Assembly (NCBI GenBank): GCA_963714415.1
Contig: CAVQOL010000001.1
Location: forward strand, 124,001 to 188,000
Reading direction: 5' to 3'
From: JAGXRK01 sp963714415
GTDB lineage: Bacteria; Bacteroidota; Ignavibacteria; Ignavibacteriales; Ignavibacteriaceae
DNA length: 64,000 nt
The notes below the pieces were generated by a model. It was not told the DNA's origin, ran no database searches, and saw only the letters and a list, made by a program, of their open reading frames with translations. The translations under genes were made by a program, and so were the position numbers. Below, in pieces: positions 34,350 to 43,580 of the stretch (within the stretch, counting starts at the first letter, position 1; each line of letters starts with the position of its first letter).

Positions 34350-36213
34350 CTATTGATCTCTGAACTGCAGTTCGTAGAGCTTTTTATAAAGTCCGTTTTC
34401 ATCTTTAAGCAATTCTTCATGCTTCCCGAACTGTACAATTTTTCCGCGATCGATCACTAATATCTTACTTGCATTCCTTATGGTGCTTAATCGGTGAGCA
34501 ATAACAAAAGTTGTCCTGTTTTCCATTAATCTTTCAATAGCCTGCTGAACAAGTATTTCGGATTCACTGTCCAGTGCAGAAGTGGCTTCATCAAAGATCA
34601 TTATATCGGGATTCTTAAGTAACGCCCTTGCAATAGTTAATCGTTGTCTCTGCCCGCCCGAGAGTTTCACTCCACGTTCACCTATCATTGTATCGTAGCC
34701 ATCCGGAATTTCAGAAATAAAATCGTGTGCATTTGCTGTTCGAGCAGCTTTAATAATTTTTTCAATTGAGCAATCTACCAAGACCGTAAGCAATATTTTC
34801 TTTAACCGATGTATTAAACAGAAATGTTTCCTGCGTAACAATTCCCATTTTAGATCGCAATGATTCTATTGTAACGTTTCTAATATCAATTCCGTCAATT
34901 AAAATTGCACCGCCGGTTGGATCATAAAAGCGGGGAATCAGATCAACTAAAGTAGATTTACCGCCTCCGCTCGGACCAACCAAAGCAACAATCTCTCCTC
35001 TTTTCACGGTAAAACTAATTCCCTTTAAAACATCTTCATCTGCATCATCAAATCTAAAAGTTACTTCCTGAAATTTTATATCATCTTTAAATTCATTTAA
35101 TTCAACTGCTCGCGGCATGTTTTTGATATCAGGTTCGGTATCAAGGATTTCAAAAACTCTGTCTCCCGCTGCACTTGCTTCCTGAATTCTGTTATTTACA
35201 GTACCGAGTTCTTTCATAGGCGGGAGCATCTGAAAAATTGCAAAGAGGAATCCCAAAAATTCACTTGCACTTAAAGTAGCTTTTTCAAGAACAAGTATTC
35301 CACCGTAATAAATAATAAATACGCCAATTATTACGCTTAAAAATTCTGTGATGGGCGATGATGCATTTCTTATCCGCACAATTCTTAAAATCAATCTGAA
35401 AAAGCTTTTGGTTTCACCGGAAAATCTTTTATTCTCATAAGGTTCCATTCCAAATGCTTTTACAATTTTAACTCCGGAAATTGTTTCCTGAAGCACACTT
35501 GTTATATCGGCAAGTTTCTTTTGAATTACCGTAGTTTGTTTTCTTAGCTTTAATCCGATCCAGATTATTACCGTAGTAGAAAAAGGCAGAATGATGAAAG
35601 CTAATAATGTCAGCTCCCAGCTTATACTCAAGGCTATACCAATAAAAACAATTATTGTTAGCGGTTCTTTTATGAGATTTGAAAACGTAGCAGATATACT
35701 TGACTGTACAATGTTAACATCGTTAGTAAATCTGGAAATAAGACTGCCGGTTCGTTCTTTCTTGAAATAGCTTATCGGAAGTTTGTGAAGATGATTGAAA
35801 GCATCATCACGAAGATCTTTCATTGCGCCATATTCAACAACGGCCATGAAATACCCTTGCAGATATCCGAAAACATTTTTTAAGAAAAATGCAATAAGAA
35901 TAAGCAGACAGATTTTAATTAACACATCCGATTTGTCACCGCTAAGGATAAAATCATTAAACGAAGTTACCACATCTTCTTCTAATCCTTTAATCCACTC
36001 CGGCAGAATGCTAGTCGTGTGTTCAATCGGTGTTTCGCTTATTGTTTGTTTGCTAGCTGATTCCTGAAATAAAGTATCAAGAAGCGGTATCGTTAAGTAG
36101 ACCGAAAGTCCGTTCATCAACGCAAAAAGAATTGAGAAAACAAATGTAAGGGTTATGTGTTTCCAGTAGGGTTTAACGTATGTAATTATTCTTAGATATG
36201 TTTTCAATTTCAA
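34350..36213 (-). CDS. ABC exporter MsbA-like (frameshifted)
   Basis: Half-transporter of about 620 residues with six membrane helices, then the nucleotide-binding domain: Walker A VGPSGGGKST, Q-loop GIVTQETFLFN, signature LSGGQRQR, Walker B IMIFDEATSALD and H-loop VIAHRLST. The frame ends at 34762 just after the Q-loop with AYGLGRLLN, and the rest is in the next frame. Removing one of the C bases at 34778-34779 gives AYGLVDCSIEKI and a full domain. The family flips lipid A/LPS or other lipids across the inner membrane. The neighbouring ligase-like gene supports an LPS role. Confidence 0.88.
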
Positions 36214-37214
36214 AGAAACGGATTATCGGGAATGTTCCTCAATCCGCAGCCTCCTGCAATGTTAATTTTATCAAACTCGTGCAAGTCCGTTAAATTAATA
36301 ATATGAATTTTAGAATTTATTTTGAATCCTGAATCAAATATCAAGAAATCGTTTGTGATAGCAAAACGATTAAGTGATGATCCGCTATAACTTTTTACTA
36401 TTTCTTCATTTTTTATATTAATGATATTTAATGATGCTGTTTCCGTCGATTTTTTATATTCTTTTATAAGAGTCGAATAGACAAGTAGTGATTTGCCAGG
36501 TATCCATTCAACTTCATTGATCCTGTGATCTGTTTCTTTTAAAAATATTTTCTTTCTGTTTTTATAATCCCGTACAAAGATCGAATCTGAAACACTGAAT
36601 ATCTTATATCTTCCGTTGTATGAAGTTGATTTTATTTCCTTTAATTTAAATTTAGGATATCCGCTTATCAAAAGATCAAAAGTTTCTGATTGGTCTGTCA
36701 ATATTTTTCCGAACTGATTATATAACTGCTCATTCTGGATAATGTACGTGTTTATTTTAGGATCAAATGAATTTATTGCAAGATTAAAATTTCCTTCATC
36801 ACTCCAGTATGCATAAATCTGAATTGCATCACCTAAATCTCTTATTAGAGATGTTTCTTTTGTTTCGGGACAAATCCTGTAAAGTTTAGCTTTTTCTACA
36901 AAAGGGAAAGAACCTGCAGCTCCGTATCTTCTTGCTGTTATAAAGAATGTTGTTTTAAAATCTCCCGAATTAATAAGATCAATTACTTTTTCGCTTCTGC
37001 TATTCCAGAATATAGTTGATTTCTTGCTGCTGAAGTTATACTTGTAAACCCCGGGATTCAATTCTGTATTTCCCACAAAATAAAATGTTTTCGGAGATGG
37101 AAATATTTTTTCATCCTTGTTGTTATTACTATCAAATAATCGATCTTCTGTATTATCAGTACAGCTCAATAAAACAAAGCTGATAAGCAACATATTTAAT
37201 ATTGTTTTAAACAA
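36210..37214 (-). CDS. Hypothetical lipoprotein
   Basis: Protein of 334 residues with a lipoprotein signal, MFKTILNMLLISFVLLSC. The mature part has several strand-rich units with W-x-P-like or D-x-repeat features (for example VIDLINSGDFKTTFFITARR and VEWIPGKSLLVYSTLIKEYK), which suggests a propeller-like fold, but no family is recognised. The start overlaps the site-2 protease gene by 8 bases and the end overlaps the MsbA gene start by 4, so it sits inside an operon and probably acts at the envelope. Confidence 0.6.
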   Translation of the reverse strand: MFKTILNMLLISFVLLSCTDNTEDRLFDSNNNKDEKIFPSPKTFYFVGNTELNPGVYKYNFSSKKSTIFWNSRSEKVIDLINSGDFKTTFFITARRYGAAGSFPFVEKAKLYRICPETKETSLIRDLGDAIQIYAYWSDEGNFNLAINSFDPKINTYIIQNEQLYNQFGKILTDQSETFDLLISGYPKFKLKEIKSTSYNGRYKIFSVSDSIFVRDYKNRKKIFLKETDHRINEVEWIPGKSLLVYSTLIKEYKKSTETASLNIINIKNEEIVKSYSGSSLNRFAITNDFLIFDSGFKINSKIHIINLTDLHEFDKINIAGGCGLRNIPDNPFL

Positions 37215-37866
37215 CCGGCATTCCCGTTAATGAAAGAAGAAAACTAATAATGAAATTTATCATTCCGAAAAAATATTTCCACAGCGGACTGTAAATAAAT
37301 AAGAACAATATTATTGTTCCGTAAAAACCAATACCAAGATACTTTGCAGTGTATTGATTCGGAAACAAATCAAATAAAATGTGCGAACCATCTAACGGCG
37401 GAATCGGAAGAAGATTAAATGCAAAAAGAAAAATATTAAAGAACACGCCATACCAAAGCAGGTTGATAACTATTCCCGAAGATGATAACTGAAAATTATA
37501 AAATAACGACAGTATAAGAGCAAAAATAATTGCAAGAATAAAGTTTGATATTGGTCCCGCAAAAGAAACTATTGCATCATCTTTTAAAGGATTTTTAAAA
37601 TTATTTCTGTTAACAGGAACAGGTTTTGCCCAGCCAATCAGTAAAAATCCCGAGGCAAATGATGCAAACGGCATTATAACCGAACCAACAATATCCAGAT
37701 GTTTAATCGGATTTAATGTAAGCCTCCCGGCATTTTTTGCTGTGTTGTCACCCTTTTTATAAGCAGTGAAAGCATGAGCAAGTTCGTGCACTGTCAGCGA
37801 CAAAAGGAAAATCGGAATAAACAATAAAAATGAAATCAGTCTCTCGCTTACCTGAATATTTTCCAA
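37207..37866 (-). CDS. Site-2 protease family (M50) membrane protein
   Basis: Protein of 219 residues, five to six membrane helices. The zinc-binding motif is His27-Glu28-x2-His31 (VHELAHAF), and the second motif is NLLPIPPLDGSHILF, which supplies the aspartate ligand. It is the compact type without PDZ or CBS domains and with AGRLTLNPIKHLD after the first helix. Substrates of this subtype are unknown. It overlaps the lipoprotein gene and follows xerD by 3 bases. Confidence 0.88.
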   Translation of the reverse strand: MENIQVSERLISFLLFIPIFLLSLTVHELAHAFTAYKKGDNTAKNAGRLTLNPIKHLDIVGSVIMPFASFASGFLLIGWAKPVPVNRNNFKNPLKDDAIVSFAGPISNFILAIIFALILSLFYNFQLSSSGIVINLLWYGVFFNIFLFAFNLLPIPPLDGSHILFDLFPNQYTAKYLGIGFYGTIILFLFIYSPLWKYFFGMINFIISFLLSLTGMPVV

Positions 37867-37869
37867 ATC

Positions 37870-38760
37870 TTAACCTCGTGGATGAAAATCTCGATGAACT
37901 TGTTTAATATAATCTCTGTCTATATGAGTATAAATCTGTGTGGTTGAAATATCCGAATGTCCAAGCATTTCCTGCACTGCTCTTAAATCTGCACCACCTT
38001 CAATAAGATGTGTTGCAAAGGAATGCCTGAAAGTATGCGGATGAACTTCTTTTTCTATTCCGGCTTGCTTTGAATAGAAATCAATAATTTTCCAAACACC
38101 CATTCTTGAAAACTTTGTTCCTCTTGTATTCAGAAAAACAATGTTTTCACTTTTAATTTTATTTTCAAGCAAGGGACGACTTTTTGTAAGATACTTTTTC
38201 GTCCATTTTATTGCACTGTTCCCTATCGGCACTAATCTTTCTTTTGAACCTTTGCCAAAAACTCTTATTACTTCGTCATTTAGATAAAGATTAGATATCT
38301 TAAGATTAATTAATTCAGATACTCTTAAACCGCAAGCGTATAGAATTTCCAATATTGCTTTATCTCTCAATCCAAATTTAACAGATATATCGGGTGAATC
38401 CAGAATTTTATCAACTTCATTTATATTGAGTACAACCGGAAGTCTTCTGCTGAGCTTTGGCGGATTAAGTTTCTCAACAGGATTTGTTTTTATGTAAGCA
38501 TTCTGATGAAGATATGAAAAAAAACCTTTTATTGAGGAATGATATCTTGCTGCAGAAGTTGATGTTAATCCGGCATCCTTAAGAAGTTTAAAGAATTCAG
38601 TAAGAATTTTAGAATCAATTACGGAAGGATCATCAATTTTTTTTTCTTTAAGAAAAAGGATAAATGATTTTATATCGTTGTTGTAAGAAGTTAGCGTATT
38701 AACGGACAGATTTCTTTCTAATTTAAGAACCGCAAGATATTCTTTAAGAAAAATTTCCAT
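37870..38760 (-). CDS. xerD: Tyrosine recombinase XerD/XerC-type
   Basis: Protein of 296 residues, the typical length for XerC/D, which resolve chromosome dimers at dif. The SAM-like N-domain (1-90) is followed by the catalytic domain with all six residues: Arg146, Lys170, His242, Arg245, His268 and the nucleophile Tyr277. The end (YIKQVHRDFHPRG) is the usual XerD tail. It sits in an ordinary gene run rather than at an integrase-like island, so a housekeeping role is likely. XerC is not excluded. Confidence 0.88.
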   Translation of the reverse strand: MEIFLKEYLAVLKLERNLSVNTLTSYNNDIKSFILFLKEKKIDDPSVIDSKILTEFFKLLKDAGLTSTSAARYHSSIKGFFSYLHQNAYIKTNPVEKLNPPKLSRRLPVVLNINEVDKILDSPDISVKFGLRDKAILEILYACGLRVSELINLKISNLYLNDEVIRVFGKGSKERLVPIGNSAIKWTKKYLTKSRPLLENKIKSENIVFLNTRGTKFSRMGVWKIIDFYSKQAGIEKEVHPHTFRHSFATHLIEGGADLRAVQEMLGHSDISTTQIYTHIDRDYIKQVHRDFHPRG

Positions 38761-40958
38761 TACTTACCATTTTCGGAGGTATTGTCCTTTTCCATTTCTT
38801 CCTGCTTCGGATATTTTATTCTTTTATGATACTGACCAAGCAGAATAGTTTTAACGGAATTCTTTATAATAGTAATATCTCTGAATGTTATAGGCGCTTC
38901 ATCTAACTGTCCTTCTTTAATTCGTGAGTTTACAATGTTGTTTATCATATTTTCAACTTTTTGCTGATCTGGTTCTGTGATTGATCTAACCGCAGATTCA
39001 CAACCATCTGCTAACATTACAATTGCTGTTTCTTTTGTTCTTGGCTTTGGACCCGGATAACGGTAATCATCGGGATTCACATTTTCCTCGCCGTATAATT
39101 CTTTTGCTTTTTCATAAAAGTAAGTTATTATGGTTGTGCCATGATGCATCGGAATAAAATCTATAATTTCTTTTGGAAGTTTTTCTTCAATTGCCAAATC
39201 AATTCCTTCCTTAACGTGGCGCACAATCATTTGCACACTTTCTTCAGGTTTAAGTTCTTCATGAATATTCTGGCTGCCCATTTGATTTTCGACAAATCCC
39301 AAAGGAGTAATTGTTTTTCCTATATCGTGATAATATGCACCAACCCGAGCAAGAAGCGGATTTGCTCCAATCTTCTCGGCAGCAGCTTCAGCAAGATTTC
39401 CCATAATAAGAGAATGATTAAAAGTCCCGGGCGCTTTTCTTGTAAGTTCTTTGAGTATCGGTCTGTCGAAATTAGAGAGTTCCAGTAAAGTAAGATCTGT
39501 TGTTATCTTAAAAATTCTTTCGAAGAATATTAATAAACCATAGGTGAGTACAGGACTTATGAGCGCATTCGACCCGGCAAAAGCAAGTTCAATAAGCATT
39601 GTATCCACAGGAGCAAATCTTTCAAGTCCGAATGCAAGAATGGAAGCGAAGTAACCAAAAAGTATGTACAAAAACGAACGGAATATTTGTGTTCTGTTTT
39701 TTATGTCACGAACCGTATATACCGAAATACCGCCGGCAATGAAATTCATCGCCATAAAAGTGTAATCGTTACCGCGCAAAGCGCCTGTTATAAGAGTTAG
39801 GATAACAGTCGTGTAAAATCCTACTCTTGAATCAAATGCAATTGTAAATATCATTGATGCGGCAGGAACGAAAATCAAGAAATGAATCGGCACATTTACT
39901 GTAATCTGACTAACCAAGAATGTAACAAATGAAACAAATATAAATACTATTGCAATGAGAACTATTTTAGTGTTATCGTAAAATATTTTTTTTCTAAAAA
40001 AGTAGAGATAAACTGTAAGCAAACCTATCAGCAATCCGATATGAATAAACTTACCGAGAGCTTGAAGTATCATCCCTACTTGTCCAATTGTAACACCCTT
40101 TGCTTCTTTAAACGATTCAATTATCAGTATAGCCTGTTTGGTTATTCTATCGTGCTTTGCAATAATTCTTTCATTCTCATTAACAATGCCGGAATACTTT
40201 GATATATTATTTTTTGCCTGCTCTACTTCTATATTTGTCAGTACACTATCGAAAATAAGATTGGGAAGAACAAAACGCATTGCATACTCTGAAACTGCAT
40301 TTTCAGTTTCAGTATTAAAATTATACTTGCGTATAATGTTTCTAACTTCTTTACTTGCCTGATCAGTTGTTAAATAATTACCTATCGGTTCAATCCCATC
40401 AATATTTCCCTGCCTGATTGCAATACTATCTTTTAGCTTTTCATCGCTGTTGACACTGAGTATTCCGATTTTTTCAACTTTTTCAATCGCGGACATAACA
40501 GATGAAAATATTTCTTGAAGTCCCGCCCCACCTCCCCTGATCATACCTTTTTGAAGTTTTCTGATATTTAAAAATTTATTAAAGGAATTTGAACTCAGAA
40601 AAGTGGGATTAATAATACTACCATCTTCTTTCTGAAGATTATCATCAATAATATTTATAAGATAAGCTGCGTATTTTTGAACTGAATCGGCACCAAGTAA
40701 TTCTTTTCTGATAAAAACAGGATAGACAGATTCTTCGGCATCCTTTATTTCTGCCTGATAAATTGTTTTCTCTTTTATGATTGGAAAGCTGAACGGAGCA
40801 ATAAGGTCATCGTGAATCCAGATAGTTCCTTCTGTTACTTCATATTCAATTGACTCACCCTTGGGAAACATAATTACAATAAGAAAAATGGTAGTCAGCC
40901 CGATCAGGATTTTTCTTTTGATTCCTTTTTTAGTATCGATGTTTAAGTAGTCCTCCAT
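38760..40958 (-). CDS. 7TM-HD phosphodiesterase (PgpH-like)
   Basis: Protein of 732 residues. One N-terminal membrane helix and an extracytoplasmic 7TMR-HDED sensor region of about 250 residues precede seven membrane helices. A C-terminal HD domain follows, with NHSLIMGNLAEAAAEKIG, the metal motif YYHDIGK and IPMHHGTTII. Relatives such as PgpH hydrolyse c-di-AMP. It ends one base before xerD starts and begins right after the HAD gene. An orthodox second-messenger phosphodiesterase is inferred; c-di-AMP specificity is from family knowledge only. Confidence 0.85.
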   Translation of the reverse strand: MEDYLNIDTKKGIKRKILIGLTTIFLIVIMFPKGESIEYEVTEGTIWIHDDLIAPFSFPIIKEKTIYQAEIKDAEESVYPVFIRKELLGADSVQKYAAYLINIIDDNLQKEDGSIINPTFLSSNSFNKFLNIRKLQKGMIRGGGAGLQEIFSSVMSAIEKVEKIGILSVNSDEKLKDSIAIRQGNIDGIEPIGNYLTTDQASKEVRNIIRKYNFNTETENAVSEYAMRFVLPNLIFDSVLTNIEVEQAKNNISKYSGIVNENERIIAKHDRITKQAILIIESFKEAKGVTIGQVGMILQALGKFIHIGLLIGLLTVYLYFFRKKIFYDNTKIVLIAIVFIFVSFVTFLVSQITVNVPIHFLIFVPAASMIFTIAFDSRVGFYTTVILTLITGALRGNDYTFMAMNFIAGGISVYTVRDIKNRTQIFRSFLYILFGYFASILAFGLERFAPVDTMLIELAFAGSNALISPVLTYGLLIFFERIFKITTDLTLLELSNFDRPILKELTRKAPGTFNHSLIMGNLAEAAAEKIGANPLLARVGAYYHDIGKTITPLGFVENQMGSQNIHEELKPEESVQMIVRHVKEGIDLAIEEKLPKEIIDFIPMHHGTTIITYFYEKAKELYGEENVNPDDYRYPGPKPRTKETAIVMLADGCESAVRSITEPDQQKVENMINNIVNSRIKEGQLDEAPITFRDITIIKNSVKTILLGQYHKRIKYPKQEEMEKDNTSENGK

Positions 40959-41810
40959 TCAATTTCCTTTCTTGTATTTTAAGATAAGGCTGAGGAACTC
41001 TCCGGCAGCATCTTCATTATTCGATCTTTTAGTAACGTAGTCAGCGTTGCGTTTAAGTTCTGCAACTGCATTACTAACGGCAACCTTGAATGAGTTGGTT
41101 TTAAACATAGAAATATCATTATACCAATCGCCAACAACAGCAGCTTCATTTTCAGATAAATTTAAATATTTAAGAAGTCTTTTTAATGCATTCCCTTTTG
41201 TGGAACCAGATTTTCTTATTTCAAGATAATAAATATTCTCTTTTGAGTGTGAACGGTAAAAAGAAGAAGAACATCCGAATGTAAAAGGAAAACTCATCTT
41301 ATCTCTAAGAAAAGTGACTGCACGTCTATTATCGCCGGCAAAAAATACTTCAAGAGTATTATCCAGATATTCGTCATAAGATTCAACTTCTTTAAACCTT
41401 GCACCGAACTTATCTGTTATCTGAGGAATAATAGAGTTCTGATCAGTATAATAAATCGCATCTGCATGGCATAAAACAGCATTAACAAGATACATATCAG
41501 ATAACTTTAAGGCTTTCTTAACGTGGCTTTTGCTTATAAATGATTCATATAAAACCGTATTATCTCTGCTGTTCTTAATCAATGCCCCATCAAGAGAAAT
41601 TACAGGCATGTCTATATCCAGCTCTTCGGTAAACTTTACAATTGCTGAATGAAGTCTGCCTGAAGCAAAGGAAAATCTTACATTATTTTTTTTCAATTCC
41701 TTTACAAGGCTTTTTGTTTCTTCGCCAATTTTTCCATCGTCGCTCAGCAATGTACCATCTAAATCAAATACAACGAGCTTTATGTCCTTAAGAATTTTAG
41801 AAAATAACAT
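40959..41810 (-). CDS. HAD-superfamily hydrolase (Cof type)
   Basis: Protein of 283 residues with motif I VVFDLDGTLLSDDG (Asp16 nucleophile, Asp18), motif II SFASGRLH, Lys212-type motif III (STKGNALKRL) and motif IV VVGDWYNDISMF. The type C2 cap lies between motifs II and III. Cof-type enzymes dephosphorylate sugar phosphates or nucleotides; the exact substrate is unknown. It is in a tight run with the 7TM-HD gene. Confidence 0.85.
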   Translation of the reverse strand: MLFSKILKDIKLVVFDLDGTLLSDDGKIGEETKSLVKELKKNNVRFSFASGRLHSAIVKFTEELDIDMPVISLDGALIKNSRDNTVLYESFISKSHVKKALKLSDMYLVNAVLCHADAIYYTDQNSIIPQITDKFGARFKEVESYDEYLDNTLEVFFAGDNRRAVTFLRDKMSFPFTFGCSSSFYRSHSKENIYYLEIRKSGSTKGNALKRLLKYLNLSENEAAVVGDWYNDISMFKTNSFKVAVSNAVAELKRNADYVTKRSNNEDAAGEFLSLILKYKKGN

Positions 41811-41811
41811 T

Positions 41812-43560
41812 TTATTTAATTACGGTTTTCCAACCTTTGTTTGATAAGTTTCTGTAAATAACAATTACTGAAACAATTGAAGCGGCAAAATACATAAATG
41901 CATTAATCATTTCGCCGAAAATCAATTTTCCTGTTCCGAATAAAATTGAATAAACTAAAATAACTCCAAATATCCAGTTAAGAAACATACTTAGAAAACC
42001 AGTATCGCTTTTAACGTGAGGTAAGGCAGACGAAATTTTCGTCCATAAAACTCCACCAGGATGAACTTTTTCATAGAAACTATGCAGCACTTTCTCATCA
42101 ACCGGCTTGGTAAGAAATGTAACAGTAAGCCAAACCAAAGTTGTAATTGGAACGATTATAAAAAGTGTATCGGGAAATTTTATATCAAACTGTAAAAGTA
42201 CCGGATATACAATAAAGGGAGTTATCATTGCAGAAATTTCAGACCAGGCATTCACTCTCCACCAAAACCATCTTAGAATAAGAACTAATCCAACTCCCGC
42301 ACCGCATTCCATAATAAATTCCCATGCACCTGAAATTCTGTTAATAAACAAAGTAACAATAACAGAAACTATCATTAAGCCAATTGTGCTTAAACGTGAT
42401 GCAATAACATAATGTTTTTCATCTTTGCCTTTATTTATAAACCGCTGATAAAAATCGTTAATAATATATGATGTTCCCCAATTAAGATGTGTTGCAATTG
42501 TGCTCATATAAGCTGCAAAGAAAGCGGCAACTAACAATCCTTTCAATCCGGCAGGTAGAAAATCGTTGATTGCATAGATGAAACCCAATCCTGTATTTCC
42601 ATCCTGAAGTTCAGGATAAAGAATTAAAGTACAAAGTCCTACTATTATCCAGGGCCACGGTCTTATAGCATAATGAGCAACCTGAAAAAATAAAGTTGCA
42701 AACAATGAATGTTTTTCATCTTTAGCAGACATCATTCTTTGTGCAACATAGCCGCCACCGCCGGGCTCAGCCCCCGGATACCACGAAGCCCACCAAATAA
42801 TTCCTATATACGCAAGGAACGATGAAATTGTTAAAGCGAACGCTCCCGTTGCTTCACCAACACTATTGAATTCAGGAAAAAAATTAAAAACAGAATTGGG
42901 AAGATTGTTTTGTAATCCCTCAACTCCACCTATTTGAGGAGAGTTAACTACAAGAATTGCAAGAATAATACATCCAGCCATAGCAATAACAAATTGGAAA
43001 ACATCCGTAACAACAACGCCCCACAAACCTGAAAGTGCGGAATACAGGGCAACTAAAAGCATACACAAAAAAACATAAAGTAATACTTCTGATTCCGGTA
43101 CACCGAATATTCCGTGAATGATGGAAGCCATCGCTTTGTTTACCCAGCCCATAATAATAACATTCATAAAAAGACCAAGATAAAGAGCACGAAAGCCCCT
43201 TAAAAATCTTGCTGGTTTTCCTGAATAACGAAACTCGGCAAATTCTACTTCAGTCATTATTCCCGCTCTTCGCCATAATTTTGCAAAGAAAAATACTGTA
43301 AGCATCCCACCGAAAGCAAAATTCCACCATATCCAGTTGCCGGCAATTCCATTTTTTGAAACCAGTTCTGTTACTGCAAGCGGAGTATCGGCAGCGAATG
43401 TTGTAGCAACCATGGACAGTCCTGCAAGATACCAGGGCAAATTTCTTCCGGAAAGAAAAAATTCACTTGTACTTTTTCCGGCTCTTTTGGAATAGATAAT
43501 TGCAATGGTAATTGATATGATAAAGTAAAGGATAAGAATTATGTAATCAATTAGTTGCAT
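41812..43560 (-). CDS. Sodium:solute symporter (SSS family), 582 residues
   Basis: Membrane transporter with about 13 to 14 helices and SSS hallmarks: GRNLPWYLAGLSMVATTFAA in the early sodium-site helix, MMSAKDEKHSLFATLFFQVA, and FFAAYMSTIATHLNWG. It carries an extra C-terminal hydrophilic and membrane region (FYEKVHPGGVLWTKI). Substrate unknown (sugars, amino acids or organic acids across the family). It ends one base before the HAD gene begins. Confidence 0.85.
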   Translation of the reverse strand: MQLIDYIILILYFIISITIAIIYSKRAGKSTSEFFLSGRNLPWYLAGLSMVATTFAADTPLAVTELVSKNGIAGNWIWWNFAFGGMLTVFFFAKLWRRAGIMTEVEFAEFRYSGKPARFLRGFRALYLGLFMNVIIMGWVNKAMASIIHGIFGVPESEVLLYVFLCMLLVALYSALSGLWGVVVTDVFQFVIAMAGCIILAILVVNSPQIGGVEGLQNNLPNSVFNFFPEFNSVGEATGAFALTISSFLAYIGIIWWASWYPGAEPGGGGYVAQRMMSAKDEKHSLFATLFFQVAHYAIRPWPWIIVGLCTLILYPELQDGNTGLGFIYAINDFLPAGLKGLLVAAFFAAYMSTIATHLNWGTSYIINDFYQRFINKGKDEKHYVIASRLSTIGLMIVSVIVTLFINRISGAWEFIMECGAGVGLVLILRWFWWRVNAWSEISAMITPFIVYPVLLQFDIKFPDTLFIIVPITTLVWLTVTFLTKPVDEKVLHSFYEKVHPGGVLWTKISSALPHVKSDTGFLSMFLNWIFGVILVYSILFGTGKLIFGEMINAFMYFAASIVSVIVIYRNLSNKGWKTVIK

Positions 43561-43580
43561 GTATTCCTCCGCAACACAAG

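Noticed and set aside
37870..38760. Integrase of a mobile island
   Set aside because: The protein has XerC/D length and tail and sits in a compact housekeeping run, with no attachment repeats or phage genes.
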